DNA from: Bacilli bacterium
GTDB taxonomy: Bacteria > Bacillota_I > Bacilli_A > RFN20 > CAG-826
Reading direction: 5' to 3'
Length of the DNA stretch: 42,542 nt
Assembly (NCBI GenBank): GCA_024408095.1
Contig: JAKSVI010000010.1
Location: 1-42,542, forward strand
The notes beneath the pieces are model-generated. The model saw only the letters and a list, made by a program, of their open reading frames with translations. It had not been told where the DNA came from and made no database searches. Position 1 is the first letter of the stretch, and every line of letters begins with the position of its first letter. A program made the translations under genes and the position numbers. Shown here one piece after another: positions 1-8,715 of the stretch.

Positions 1-52
1 CTAGGGGTCAATCAATAATGCATCCCTTGGATACATATATTGTTAATGAGAT
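1..52. repeat. Left copy of terminal inverted repeat
   Basis: These 52 bases are the exact reverse complement of 42489-42540 at the other end of the contig. The next base inward differs (A here, G there) and similarity then fades. The copy lies beyond the recJ terminator in non-coding DNA. The outermost bases CTAGGGG fit with the CCCTAGGG at the right end into a CCCCTAGGGG palindrome, so the contig appears to break at the centre of a roughly 104-bp palindrome. Confidence 0.95.
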
Positions 53-109
53 ACTAATATAATAATAGATTATATCTATTTTTTAAATAAAAAATACTTC
101 TCAAATATT

Positions 110-139
110 AAAAAGAGTAGTAAAAATATTATTCTACTC
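110..139 (-). terminator. Intrinsic terminator after recJ
   Basis: On the minus strand the arms GAGTAG and CTACTC enclose a 13-nt AT-rich loop and are followed by TTTTT. It lies about 55 nt past the recJ stop. Bases 53-109 hold nothing else that I can recognise. Confidence 0.6.
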
Positions 140-192
140 AATTGAAATTTTATTTTTGTGGGTTAAATATTTACTGTAAGAAAAATATAATT

Positions 193-1755
193 TTATTTTG
201 TGGATGAAACAACATTTTTTATTAAAAATTCAATATTTTTATTATTTTTATAAAAGGTTTTTCTTATTGTGCCAAACATATCAACATATGGAGTTAATAG
301 AATTTTTTGTTTGTTAAATCCAAAACCAACCAATCGATTATTAAATCCAATCTGAGACAATATGTGTTCACCATTTTTCGAAAACATTAACGAATCAGTT
401 TTAATTCTAGAGATTTTTAAATTTGGTGTTTTCCAGCACTCACCAAAAGGGGCGAAAGAACTAATTAAATCAGCATTATCTTCAGTAATATCATTAATCG
501 AAATTTCAATAAAATCTTCGTGATTTGCCGTAATTTTTTTATTTTTAGCAATATCTAAAAACCCATTTTGAAAATCAATAAATTTATCAACAGATACTGA
601 ACATCCGCCAGCAGATGAATGTCCACCATACGCGATTAAATATGGTTTTAATTTTTCAAAAGCTTCGACAATATTAAATCCCTCGGGTGATCTGGCACTT
701 CCTTTATAAACGATTTTTGTTGAATCTAGTGTAAATATAATGACTGGTTTTTGATAAACATTCATAAGGGAATTTGCTACTAATCCAAGCAACCCTTCTT
801 TTATATCCATTATCGAAATTATGGCAGACTGGGTTGCGTCGACATTAACGCTATCATTGGCTTGTTTCGTCAATAACTTTCTTTCTTCATTTAATGAAAT
901 CAAATAATTAAAGTAGGTTATAATATTTTCTTTATCATTATTGGTAAAATAATAAACAATTTCATTTATTGATGTATTATCAATAAGCCTTCCAACTGAA
1001 TTTATACGAGGTGCAATCTTCATACCTATCGTATTTTCATTAAAAGGTTCGTTATCTGATAGCAAATCTATTTGTAAAAATTCTCCATTTTTATATTCCT
1101 GAAATACAGCGCGTAAAAAATCTCTATTAAAACCAATAAGAGGCATCATATCACTTATTAACGAAATAGCTGCTAGGGTCGATAAATATTTATCAAAATA
1201 TCCTAAATACGCATAAGAAAACATAAATGCAGTAAACGCACCGCTTGTCGTTATATCGCTGAATTTAGAGATAATAGGGTGAATAATATAATCTGCAATT
1301 GGCAAATTCTCTTCAGGTTGATGGTGATCTAAAATAATAACTTTTATACCGTTTTCTTTTAATATCTCTATTGGTTTAAAGGCTGTAACACCATTATCAA
1401 CAGTTATTATTAAATCATAATTTTGTTTTACAAATTCTTGAGCTTTACTTTCGTTTATTCCATATCCATCTTGATAACGATTAGGTAAGTAGAAGTCAAC
1501 AATATAACCAGTATATTGAAACATCTTTACTAATATGGAAGTGCCCATAATTCCATCAGCATCATAATCCCCATAAATTAAAATCTTACCATTATTCTTT
1601 TGTATTTCTCTTACAAGCTTAATAGCTGATTCAATTTGTTCAAAATGCATTCCATCAGAAAAAGTGGACAATGAAACTTCCTTATTTAAGTTAAGGTATT
1701 GATCGTAATTAATCTGATAATAATCAAGTAATTTTTGTAATAATCCGTGGTTCAT
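193..1755 (-). CDS. recJ: Single-stranded-DNA-specific exonuclease RecJ
   Basis: This is a DHH-superfamily 5'-3' single-strand exonuclease of cytoplasmic recombination and repair. Visible motifs are DYDADG (63-68), VDNG (119-122), DHH (143-145), the RecJ segment APRINSVGRL (about 248-257), GSARSPEGF (352-360) and the DHHA1 glycine motif GGHSSAGG (377-384). At 520 residues it is a compact RecJ, and the N-terminus before the first motif is short. The ATG lies only 10 nt after a terminator hairpin, with no Shine-Dalgarno and an in-frame TAG just upstream, so no longer start exists. It follows secDF as in Bacilli. Family assignment is firm; how its translation starts is unclear. Confidence 0.95.
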   Translation of the reverse strand: MNHGLLQKLLDYYQINYDQYLNLNKEVSLSTFSDGMHFEQIESAIKLVREIQKNNGKILIYGDYDADGIMGTSILVKMFQYTGYIVDFYLPNRYQDGYGINESKAQEFVKQNYDLIITVDNGVTAFKPIEILKENGIKVIILDHHQPEENLPIADYIIHPIISKFSDITTSGAFTAFMFSYAYLGYFDKYLSTLAAISLISDMMPLIGFNRDFLRAVFQEYKNGEFLQIDLLSDNEPFNENTIGMKIAPRINSVGRLIDNTSINEIVYYFTNNDKENIITYFNYLISLNEERKLLTKQANDSVNVDATQSAIISIMDIKEGLLGLVANSLMNVYQKPVIIFTLDSTKIVYKGSARSPEGFNIVEAFEKLKPYLIAYGGHSSAGGCSVSVDKFIDFQNGFLDIAKNKKITANHEDFIEISINDITEDNADLISSFAPFGECWKTPNLKISRIKTDSLMFSKNGEHILSQIGFNNRLVGFGFNKQKILLTPYVDMFGTIRKTFYKNNKNIEFLIKNVVSSTK

Positions 1756-1760
1756 ATAAT

Positions 1761-1782
1761 AAAAAGGCTACAAAATGTAGCC
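1761..1782 (-). terminator. Intrinsic terminator between secDF and recJ
   Basis: Minus strand: GGCTACA, a TTT loop, TGTAGCC, then TTTTTATT. The 7-bp stem starts 7 nt after the secDF stop and the T-run ends just before the recJ ATG, so recJ needs read-through or its own promoter. Confidence 0.75.
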
Positions 1783-1789
1783 TAATAAA

Positions 1790-4543
1790 TTAATCATTAA
1801 TACCAATAAATATAGCTTCTTCTGGTTCTGCCGATTTATTGACAGGTTTATTTTTCTTTGCTTTTCTAGGTTTGCGATTAACGTGAATTTTGCTAAACCA
1901 TTTATATAACAATTGGGCTAATGGTCCATTTAAAATTGGAACCAAAACAATTGCTAATATGCATCCGACAATCGCCACTATATATATCATGGCTGTATTG
2001 GCAGGACCAAACCCAAAGAAGTTAATAACAAGGTAAATAGCTAATACCGCACTATAAATCATAGCTGTGAAACTTGTGCTGACAGCTTTTTTCATGATAG
2101 CTTGACGGTTTTCTACGCTCTTATCATGCGTTTTATCTTCGATAACCATTTCTCTTTCTTTATTCATATAAATGATAGACAGCATGAAGGTAAATGCACA
2201 AACAAGAGGAACTGCAACAACAATATAACTAGAAGCTATAACTCTCACTAAAGCAAATATACCAATGGTAATCATTGAGTTTGCAAGTGGAAGTATGATG
2301 CTTGCTAAACCACGTGTTAATCGATATCTGAGTAAGAAATATAACATTAAGATAGCAGAAGCTATAAGCGTTGCAATTAAGAGCATTTTTGGTTTAGGTG
2401 TTGTACCAACTTTAGGTGTGGAAGAATAAACGAGTGTTGCACTCTTAAGTGAAAGGTTAGCTTTATATCCTTTAAATGGAGAGGAACCATCATCTAAGAA
2501 TTCTTCGAATAATTCGTTAATTGTAAATGCGTCGCTTTCTGTTCCAATTTTGGTAGTACCATCTGAGTAACATGCGTACATTTTTTCATTAAATGAACTA
2601 TCTAAAGTAACAATATAAACAAAGGTTTTAACTTCGTCATATTTATCTTCGTCGACATTTTTACGGTAAGTAACCAAAGCTTCGCTTGGTGAATCATAAG
2701 TTGCAATATATTCAATCTCTTTTGTTGTAGGATTAACTTTTGATTGAATTATCGTTGGAGATTTTAAACGATCTTCTTCTTTGGAATCAGGATTTGAATA
2801 ATAATGGATATTATTTAGAATCTTAGCTAAACGCTCATTACCATCAGCAAATCCTTCGTCTTCGATTGATAAAATTACTTGTGTATCACGAGTTGGATTA
2901 GAGGTTCTAAATAAATCACCGTTATTTAATACAGAGAATGTAATGGAACCAGCTAAAGTAGCAATAAATAATAAGGCAGTTATAATGCCAACTGGTTTTT
3001 TACTTTTTGTAAAGTCCTTCTCAGCATAAGCACCAAAATAAGTTTGTTTTTCTTCGTTTGTATGATCTGGAACTTTATCAGCTTCGATGCCAAACAAGCC
3101 ATATCTACCGGACAATTTTGTGGTATTTGTGGCTAGCCACATTAAAATTCTTAAAACAATTAAGTTTAATAATAATGAGCATAATCCACCTAAAACAGTT
3201 ACTGCAGCAAATGGTCTCATCATAGATCCACCCATTAAGAACATCATGGCGCCAATAACAATAACAACAACGTTAACATCAACTATTGGTAAAACACTCT
3301 TTTTGCCAGCTTCAGCATTGGCTTTCTTCAGTGTACGTCCTCGATAGGCTTCATCTTTTAATTTTGTTAGATAAATGACATTGCTAACTAGTGATGCAAT
3401 CGCAACTAACACCAATCCAACTACGGCTGCGGTATTAAATGTTGCGCCAGTAGCAACTAATAAGCCAACGCCACCGAAAACGCTACCAATTGTTGTGACA
3501 ATAGCGGCGAGTGAGCCTAGTCTAAAGAATACAACTAATAGTAAAGATAAAACTGCAATAGCAACTAATGTAGCGATTAGTGTTGTACTATTTGCTAAGC
3601 GCTCACTTGTTGTGACTGTAACTAATGGTTCAACAATAGGAGCAGAAGTATTGTAATATGTGTATTCAACCTTATAAGGAAGTTCAACAGCATTAATTAA
3701 CTTAACATAATAATCAGTAATCCAATAAGCTTCTTTCAACTCTAAAGAGGTTACATTGCCATCTCCATCTATATCTTGGTTAATCATGGCGTACATTAAA
3801 CCTTTATTACCGTTATAATATAGATTTTTATTTCCTGTACCATCTGATTCATCAGGAGCATATGTTAAAGGCATAACTAATTTAGATGACAAAACTTCAC
3901 TTTGCTTGCTTAAAGATTCATAAGAATCTCCCTCTTCATAGTCGTGCCAGAAATATAAATAAACGCTTTCTTCTTCGCCTTCTTCAGAAGGTTCACCTCT
4001 GTCTTCATAAGCTTTTTGAGCTTCAGCAAGAACTTCTTTAAAGTTAGTGTCGTCTTGGTTAACAGGAATAACGATTGCAGGATTGATATCACCAATTTGA
4101 ACTCTATAAGCACCACCATTAATAAATGTTGATGGATTTTCAGGATCTTTTGTCCAAGCAACGGCAGGACCATTTGCAGAGGTTGTGATAGCTAATGAAC
4201 CATTAAATGATAAATATTTTGCCAAGTAATCATAATGACTTTCTTTTTCTTGATACAAATTAACTTTTATAGCGTTATCACCCAATGTTGTAATTTCAAA
4301 TGAATCAATATCAAAACCAGCCAATCTATCTTCCATAATCTTAGCAATGGAACTGGCCATTGTTGGATCACCTTGTTCTCTAACTGGATTGTTTTCATCT
4401 TTTTCAGAAATGTAGAAGACCATTTCTCTTCCTTGAGAATATTCAAGATTGGTAGAAGCATTTAAAAAGATATTACTGAAACTCGTCAACATAATAACGA
4501 GCGCGCTAAATGCGAGTGTAATGTAAGCCCATAATCTACGCAT
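1790..4543 (-). CDS. secDF: SecDF-type protein translocase accessory subunit
   Basis: A fused SecD-SecF membrane protein of 917 residues, expected to help the Sec translocon complete export. The order is: N-terminal membrane segment (about 5-27), SecD extracytoplasmic domain (30-315), a five-helix SecD bundle (about 318-472), a membrane segment (about 517-538), SecF extracytoplasmic domain (545-715), a SecF bundle (about 718-885) and a lysine-rich tail. Two oddities: by eye, the conserved proton-relay aspartates of SecD TM4 and SecF TM4 are replaced (V386 and L788), and residues 257-268 form an EF-hand-like calcium loop. AGGAGG precedes the ATG by 7 nt. It sits between ruvB and recJ, as in Bacilli. 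Confidence 0.9.
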   Translation of the reverse strand: MRRLWAYITLAFSALVIMLTSFSNIFLNASTNLEYSQGREMVFYISEKDENNPVREQGDPTMASSIAKIMEDRLAGFDIDSFEITTLGDNAIKVNLYQEKESHYDYLAKYLSFNGSLAITTSANGPAVAWTKDPENPSTFINGGAYRVQIGDINPAIVIPVNQDDTNFKEVLAEAQKAYEDRGEPSEEGEEESVYLYFWHDYEEGDSYESLSKQSEVLSSKLVMPLTYAPDESDGTGNKNLYYNGNKGLMYAMINQDIDGDGNVTSLELKEAYWITDYYVKLINAVELPYKVEYTYYNTSAPIVEPLVTVTTSERLANSTTLIATLVAIAVLSLLLVVFFRLGSLAAIVTTIGSVFGGVGLLVATGATFNTAAVVGLVLVAIASLVSNVIYLTKLKDEAYRGRTLKKANAEAGKKSVLPIVDVNVVVIVIGAMMFLMGGSMMRPFAAVTVLGGLCSLLLNLIVLRILMWLATNTTKLSGRYGLFGIEADKVPDHTNEEKQTYFGAYAEKDFTKSKKPVGIITALLFIATLAGSITFSVLNNGDLFRTSNPTRDTQVILSIEDEGFADGNERLAKILNNIHYYSNPDSKEEDRLKSPTIIQSKVNPTTKEIEYIATYDSPSEALVTYRKNVDEDKYDEVKTFVYIVTLDSSFNEKMYACYSDGTTKIGTESDAFTINELFEEFLDDGSSPFKGYKANLSLKSATLVYSSTPKVGTTPKPKMLLIATLIASAILMLYFLLRYRLTRGLASIILPLANSMITIGIFALVRVIASSYIVVAVPLVCAFTFMLSIIYMNKEREMVIEDKTHDKSVENRQAIMKKAVSTSFTAMIYSAVLAIYLVINFFGFGPANTAMIYIVAIVGCILAIVLVPILNGPLAQLLYKWFSKIHVNRKPRKAKKNKPVNKSAEPEEAIFIGIND

Positions 4544-4593
4544 AATCGTTCCTCCTGCAGGTAATATGTATAACGCATACGCGTCTATAGTAA

Positions 4594-4622
4594 AATATAC
4601 TATCTTACTTTTAGTAAATCAA
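4594..4622 (-). promoter_or_regulatory. secDF promoter
   Basis: Minus strand: TTGATT (4617-4622), a 17-nt spacer, and TATATT (4594-4599), about 50 nt before the start codon. ATACGCG (4577-4583) and CGCGTAT (4633-4639) flank it as an inverted pair, possibly by chance. Confidence 0.65.
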
Positions 4623-4651
4623 CATTAATGTGCGCGTATATGTAAAAACTC

Positions 4652-5635
4652 TTATTTCGATATGTATTTTAAAGCCTTTTTTGTTGCAATTCTTCCTCGT
4701 GGTGTCCGGTCGACGAACCCGATTTGTAATAAATATGGCTCATAAACTTCCTCAAGATTATCAATTTCCTCTCCAATTGCTGCAGCTAACGTTTCTAATC
4801 CTACTGGCCCACCATTGAAACGATGAATTAATGTTTTTAGATATTTAATATCGACATCATCAAGACCAATATCGTCAACTTTAAGATATTTCATAGCGGT
4901 ATTTACATCATTAATTTGAATGTCACTTTTCTCGTAGAAATGTGAAAAATCTCTAACTCTTTTGAAAAGTCGATTTGCAATTCTTGGAGTTCCACGACTT
5001 CTTTTAGCCAAAGAAAGGCAAGCATCGTCATCAATAGTCATATTAAAAACTTTGGCGGTTCTTTCTATTATCTGTTTTATTTCGTTCACATCGTAGAAAT
5101 CTAATTTTTGAATAATGCCAAATCTTGCTCTAAATGGAGAAGAAAGGGTTCCGGCTTTTGTGGTTGCACCAATAAGTGTAAAAGGTGGCAATTTTAGTGT
5201 CATAACATTGCTTCCACTTTCTCTGTTAATCATGATATTGAATTCAAAATCTTCCATCGCACTATAAAGAGCCTCTTCAACAATTTTTGGCATACGATGT
5301 ATTTCATCTATAAATAAAATATCTCCAGCTTCTAAAATTGATAAAAGTGCTGCTAAGTCGCCAGTTTTTTCTATTGAGGGTCCAGTAACAAAATGTATTT
5401 TTGCATGCATCTCGTTTGCGATTATATAAGCTAAAGTAGTTTTTCCTAACCCTGGGGGACCATAAAGCAAAACGTGGTCTAAAGGTTCGTCACGATGCAA
5501 AGCTGCGCCTATAAAAATTCTTAAATTTTCTTTTACGATTTTTTGTCCAACATACGAATCTAAATTTTGGGGTCTTAAATTAATTTCATCATTATTTTCT
5601 TTTTGGTCAAACTCTGCGTCAATTACTCTACTCAT
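4652..5635 (-). CDS. ruvB: Holliday junction branch migration ATPase RuvB
   Basis: The AAA+ motor (327 aa) that, with RuvA, drives branch migration of Holliday junctions. Walker A is GPPGLGKTT (59-67), Walker B ends in DEIH (110-113), sensor 1 is GATTKAG (156-162), the arginine-finger region is PFRARFG (167-173), and the C-terminal winged helix ends with DRTPRGR (309-315). The length is normal for the family. Its ATG overlaps the ruvA stop (ATGA), so the two genes are translationally coupled. Confidence 0.98.
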   Translation of the reverse strand: MSRVIDAEFDQKENNDEINLRPQNLDSYVGQKIVKENLRIFIGAALHRDEPLDHVLLYGPPGLGKTTLAYIIANEMHAKIHFVTGPSIEKTGDLAALLSILEAGDILFIDEIHRMPKIVEEALYSAMEDFEFNIMINRESGSNVMTLKLPPFTLIGATTKAGTLSSPFRARFGIIQKLDFYDVNEIKQIIERTAKVFNMTIDDDACLSLAKRSRGTPRIANRLFKRVRDFSHFYEKSDIQINDVNTAMKYLKVDDIGLDDVDIKYLKTLIHRFNGGPVGLETLAAAIGEEIDNLEEVYEPYLLQIGFVDRTPRGRIATKKALKYISK

Positions 5636-6189
5636 AGTTTTGACCTCAAAAGTTTTAGTGCTTCTTTTAAAATTTCTTCGTTCGAACCATTTCTAACATT
5701 AACTTGGCTTAATGCTTCGTCAATTTTCTTTGTTTTAAAGCCTAATTGCTTAAGTGCTTCACGAACCTCATCATATTGATTTGGATTTCCTTTTGACCCG
5801 GTTAATTGACCTTTCAAATCTAAAATAATTTGGCTCGCTGCTTTAGTTCCAACGCCTTGTAATTTCTTTAAAAACAAAACATTATTGCTTTCAATCGCGT
5901 TTATAACAGATTCCGGAGTTGTTTTAGATAATATGTTGATGGCAGATTTTGGACCAACACCTTTTACCTTAATTAAAAGTGAAAAAACGTTTTTCTCTTC
6001 CAAAGAAGAAAAACCTACTAAATATTCATTATTATCTTTAATGACATTATATGTATAAACAACAGCTTTTTGACCCAACTCGTATATATCAGAATGGCTA
6101 ACTAAAATCTCGTAGGCGACATCATGAACATCAATAACTATGGTGTCTTGTTCTTTATGAACAACAGTTCCTTTTAAGTAATAGATCAT
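5632..6189 (-). CDS. ruvA: Holliday junction DNA-binding protein RuvA
   Basis: The junction-recognition subunit that loads RuvB. The 185-residue protein has an N-terminal OB fold (1-62), two helix-hairpin-helix motifs (GVGPK at 77-81 and GVGTKAA at 112-118) and a C-terminal RuvB-contacting helical domain (about 140-185). GGAGG precedes the ATG by about 5 nt and overlaps the stop codon of the small upstream gene. It ends with TGA used as a true stop. Confidence 0.97.
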   Translation of the reverse strand: MIYYLKGTVVHKEQDTIVIDVHDVAYEILVSHSDIYELGQKAVVYTYNVIKDNNEYLVGFSSLEEKNVFSLLIKVKGVGPKSAINILSKTTPESVINAIESNNVLFLKKLQGVGTKAASQIILDLKGQLTGSKGNPNQYDEVREALKQLGFKTKKIDEALSQVNVRNGSNEEILKEALKLLRSKL

Positions 6190-6197
6190 AAAGCCTC

Positions 6198-6293
6198 CTA
6201 TTTAAACACAACTACAAACATTATTAATAAAATAAGAATAGCAAATGCGCTTAATAACGAGGCAATGATCGCAATATCAAATTTCTTTTTCAT
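6198..6293 (-). CDS. 31-residue single-span membrane protein (unrecognised)
   Basis: A short gene encoding a start of MKKKFD, then an uninterrupted hydrophobic helix (about 7-30) and a final lysine: a positive-inside small membrane protein. The support is positional. AGGAGG lies 8 nt before the ATG and is formed by the last codons of nadE, the nadE stop and this ATG overlap (TGATG), and its own TAG stop runs into the ruvA ribosome-binding site. The gene is therefore stitched into the nadE-ruvA operon. I do not recognise a family; roles such as a membrane regulator or complex subunit would be guesses. Confidence 0.7.
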   Translation of the reverse strand: MKKKFDIAIIASLLSAFAILILLIMFVVVFK

Positions 6294-7033
6294 CACGAAT
6301 CCCTCCTAAATGGTACGGGGGATGGAATAGGAGAACGTTTATGTTCACTAATTCTATGCAATCGTTCTATTTTTTCTTTAGTTTCATCACTGATAGTTTG
6401 GCCCATCAAGAAGTTATCTAAATCTCTATATGAAATGCCCATTTCAGATTCATCAGTTTGGCCACTAAATAGCCCTGCGCTTGGAACTCTTTCGGCTAAA
6501 TCATCAGGCAAACCATATAATTTACTAGCTTCGACAACTTCCCTTTTTAAAAGATGGACAATTGGCAAAAGATCTACACCACCATCACCATATTTCGTGA
6601 AATAACCGGTATATCTTTCGTCGGCATTGTCTGTGCCAATTACCAGCGCATTATTCATTTGTGCAATAGCATATAAAATAATCATTCTAATTCTAACTTT
6701 TAGATTGCTTTTAGTTGCTACATTCAATAAAACATTTTCTTTTTGTAAGCTTTCAAGAGCACTTTTATATATAGAAGTGCCATCAATAGTTAAAGAGTTG
6801 AGTTTAAATTGTTTAACTATTCTTTTTGCATCATTTAAATCATCAGGATTGCTTTCGATAGGAATCATAACAACCAAAAGCTTATCGTTACCAACTGCTT
6901 TTTGAGTCAATAAAGCAACTAAAGATGAATCGACACCACCAGAAAGTCCCAACATATATTTGGACATACCAGTGTTTTTTAAATAATCACTTACAAATTT
7001 CTCAATAACTTTTAAATAATCTTGTAAATTCAT
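6293..7033 (-). CDS. nadE: NH3-dependent NAD+ synthetase
   Basis: It amidates nicotinic acid adenine dinucleotide to NAD+ using ATP and ammonia, the last step of NAD synthesis. The N-type ATP pyrophosphatase P-loop SGGVDSS lies at 31-37. The central GTDNADERYTGYFTKYGDGG block and the ERVPSAGLFSGQTDESEMG segment are typical of NadE. At 246 residues it lacks a glutaminase domain, so it uses free ammonia. It starts 2 nt after the obg stop with GAGG supplied by the end of obg, and overlaps the next small gene by one base. Confidence 0.95.
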   Translation of the reverse strand: MNLQDYLKVIEKFVSDYLKNTGMSKYMLGLSGGVDSSLVALLTQKAVGNDKLLVVMIPIESNPDDLNDAKRIVKQFKLNSLTIDGTSIYKSALESLQKENVLLNVATKSNLKVRIRMIILYAIAQMNNALVIGTDNADERYTGYFTKYGDGGVDLLPIVHLLKREVVEASKLYGLPDDLAERVPSAGLFSGQTDESEMGISYRDLDNFLMGQTISDETKEKIERLHRISEHKRSPIPSPVPFRRDS

Positions 7034-7035
7034 TT

Positions 7036-8316
7036 TTACCTCACAAATTCAAAAGTAAAATCATCTAAAATTACATCATCGCCATCACTCGCGCCAAGAC
7101 GTTCTAACTCGTCATCAACTCTAAGTTGTCGCAAATGAGACATCAATTTCATCATTCCTTCATCAGTTGAAATATTAGTCATTCTGTAAAATTTTATGAT
7201 CTTATCACCATAAATAACCCAGGTATGATTATTTGGCCTTTTGATATAAAATTCCTTCTCTTCTTCACCCAAACTATAAATTTTATGGTCTAAATTTTTA
7301 TCCTCATTTTCATTAAATAAAGGAAATGGAGGCGTTTTTTCAAGAATTTCTAAACATTTGAATTTTAGTTCGTCTAATCCTTGCTCCAATAAACTTGAAA
7401 TTGGCAAAACATCAAGTCCCGTTTTCTTCTTAAAGAGAGATAATCTCTCTAAAGCACCTTCTTCATCAATTTTAGAAGCCACAATTAAAGTAGGCCTCTT
7501 ATCTAAACCAAATCCATATTGTTTTAATTCATTGTTAATTACTTGATAGTCATCAAAAGGATCTCTTCCACTTTCTGAAAAATCAATCATATGTAAGATT
7601 ACTCTACAACGTTCAATATGTCTCAAAAACTGTAATCCTAAGCCTTTTCCAAGATGCGCTCCCTCAATAAGTCCAGGAAGATCGGCCATAACGAAAGACT
7701 TTCCATCGGCAGAATTAACAACTCCCAAGTTAGGAATGATTGTTGTAAATGGATAGTCAGCTATTTCTGGTCTTGCACTGCTCAAAACAGATAATAAAGT
7801 TGATTTTCCAACACTTGGAAGTCCGACAACACCAACATCAGCAAGCAATTTTAATTCCAAAATTAATCTCTTCTTTTCGCCTGGTTCACCGTTTTCAGCA
7901 ATTTTAGGACATCGATTAGTGCTGCTTTTAAATGAAGAATTGCCTCTTCCACCACGTCCGCCTTTAGCAACCAGCAGCTCTTTTCCGTGTTCGTTTAAAT
8001 CTCCTAAAACAATGTTTCCTTCTTCAAGATAAGCAACAGTTCCGACAGGCACATCAACATAGATATCATCTGAATGCTTTCCGTATTGATTTTTGATGTC
8101 GCCTTTTTGACCATCAGGCCCTATAAAACATTTGCTGTGTCTGAAATTATACAGTGTATTGATTTTTGAATTGGCTCTCAAAATTATAGAAGCACCGCGT
8201 CCGCCATTACCACCATCCGGACCGCCTTTAGCAACAAATTTTTCGCGTCTAAAAGCAATTGCGCCATCTCCGCCTTTCCCACTTCTAACTTCAATCACAG
8301 CTCTATCTATAAACAT
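7036..8316 (-). CDS. obg: GTPase Obg/CgtA
   Basis: A ribosome-associated GTPase acting in 50S assembly and stress signalling. The N-terminal glycine-rich Obg fold spans 1-158. The G domain has G1 GLPSVGKST (165-173), G3 DLPG (212-215) and G4 SKID (281-284), with Ser in place of the usual Asn. A C-terminal OCT domain (about 345-426) ends with DGDDVIL, so the protein is full length at 426 residues. Short gaps join it to nadE downstream. It is separated from rpmA by a terminator, so it probably has its own start of transcription. Confidence 0.97.
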   Translation of the reverse strand: MFIDRAVIEVRSGKGGDGAIAFRREKFVAKGGPDGGNGGRGASIILRANSKINTLYNFRHSKCFIGPDGQKGDIKNQYGKHSDDIYVDVPVGTVAYLEEGNIVLGDLNEHGKELLVAKGGRGGRGNSSFKSSTNRCPKIAENGEPGEKKRLILELKLLADVGVVGLPSVGKSTLLSVLSSARPEIADYPFTTIIPNLGVVNSADGKSFVMADLPGLIEGAHLGKGLGLQFLRHIERCRVILHMIDFSESGRDPFDDYQVINNELKQYGFGLDKRPTLIVASKIDEEGALERLSLFKKKTGLDVLPISSLLEQGLDELKFKCLEILEKTPPFPLFNENEDKNLDHKIYSLGEEEKEFYIKRPNNHTWVIYGDKIIKFYRMTNISTDEGMMKLMSHLRQLRVDDELERLGASDGDDVILDDFTFEFVR

Positions 8317-8320
8317 AATA

Positions 8321-8344
8321 TCCTGTTAGCGAATTATCGCTAAC
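8321..8344 (-). promoter_or_regulatory. Hairpin abutting the obg ribosome-binding site
   Basis: On the minus strand GTTAGCGA (8337-8344), a 4-nt loop and TCGCTAAC (8325-8332) form a perfect 8-bp stem. The obg Shine-Dalgarno AGGA (8321-8324) follows it directly. No T-run follows, so it is not an intrinsic terminator. It could control obg translation or be an operator. A TATAAT box lies just upstream, near 8355. Confidence 0.5.
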
Positions 8345-8369
8345 TACCATTATTATATAATGAACAAAT

Positions 8370-8394
8370 AAAAAAGACCACAACTAAGTGGTCT
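8370..8394 (-). terminator. Intrinsic terminator after rpmA
   Basis: Minus strand: AGACCAC, a 6-nt loop, GTGGTCT, then TTTTTTATT. It lies 20 nt past the rpmA stop and separates the L21-Prp-L27 operon from obg. Confidence 0.85.
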
Positions 8395-8413
8395 ATTTTA
8401 AAATTTTATTTTT

Positions 8414-8698
8414 TTATTTGTCAGCAACAACTCTAACAATGGTTCTATCTTTGCCGAGGCGTTCATATTTAACTTTGCCATTAACTAAAGCAAAGATTGT
8501 GTCGTCTTTACCTTTTTTGGTATTTTCGCCAGGATAAATACGTGTTCCTCTTTGACGATAGATGATACTTCCAGCATGGCACCATTGGCCATCACCGACT
8601 TTAGCACCTAACCTACGACCAGCAGAATCACGACCGTTTTTTGTAGAACCAACACCCTTTTTGCTAGCAAAGAGTTGTAAATCTAATTTAAACATCAT
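8414..8698 (-). CDS. rpmA: Ribosomal protein bL27, with cleavable leader
   Basis: A 50S subunit protein whose N-terminus reaches the peptidyl-transferase centre. The sequence begins with a leader ([10 protein letters not shown]) followed by [15 protein letters not shown], the start of mature L27. In Firmicutes this leader is removed by Prp after an aromatic residue, and the prp gene is immediately upstream. The leader ends in QLF, whereas the S. aureus form known to me ends in QFF. A GGAAA ribosome-binding site lies about 13 nt before the first of two ATG codons. Confidence 0.97.
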   Translation of the reverse strand: MMFKLDLQLFASKKGVGSTKNGRDSAGRRLGAKVGDGQWCHAGSIIYRQRGTRIYPGENTKKGKDDTIFALVNGKVKYERLGKDRTIVRVVADK

Positions 8699-8715
8699 AA
8701 TGATGGATTTCCTTT

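Noticed and set aside
3087-3656. Open frames opposite secDF, and similar long antisense frames opposite recJ, obg, tig and others
   Set aside because: They lie wholly inside clearly recognised genes on the other strand, have no ribosome-binding sites and encode low-complexity sequences without motifs.
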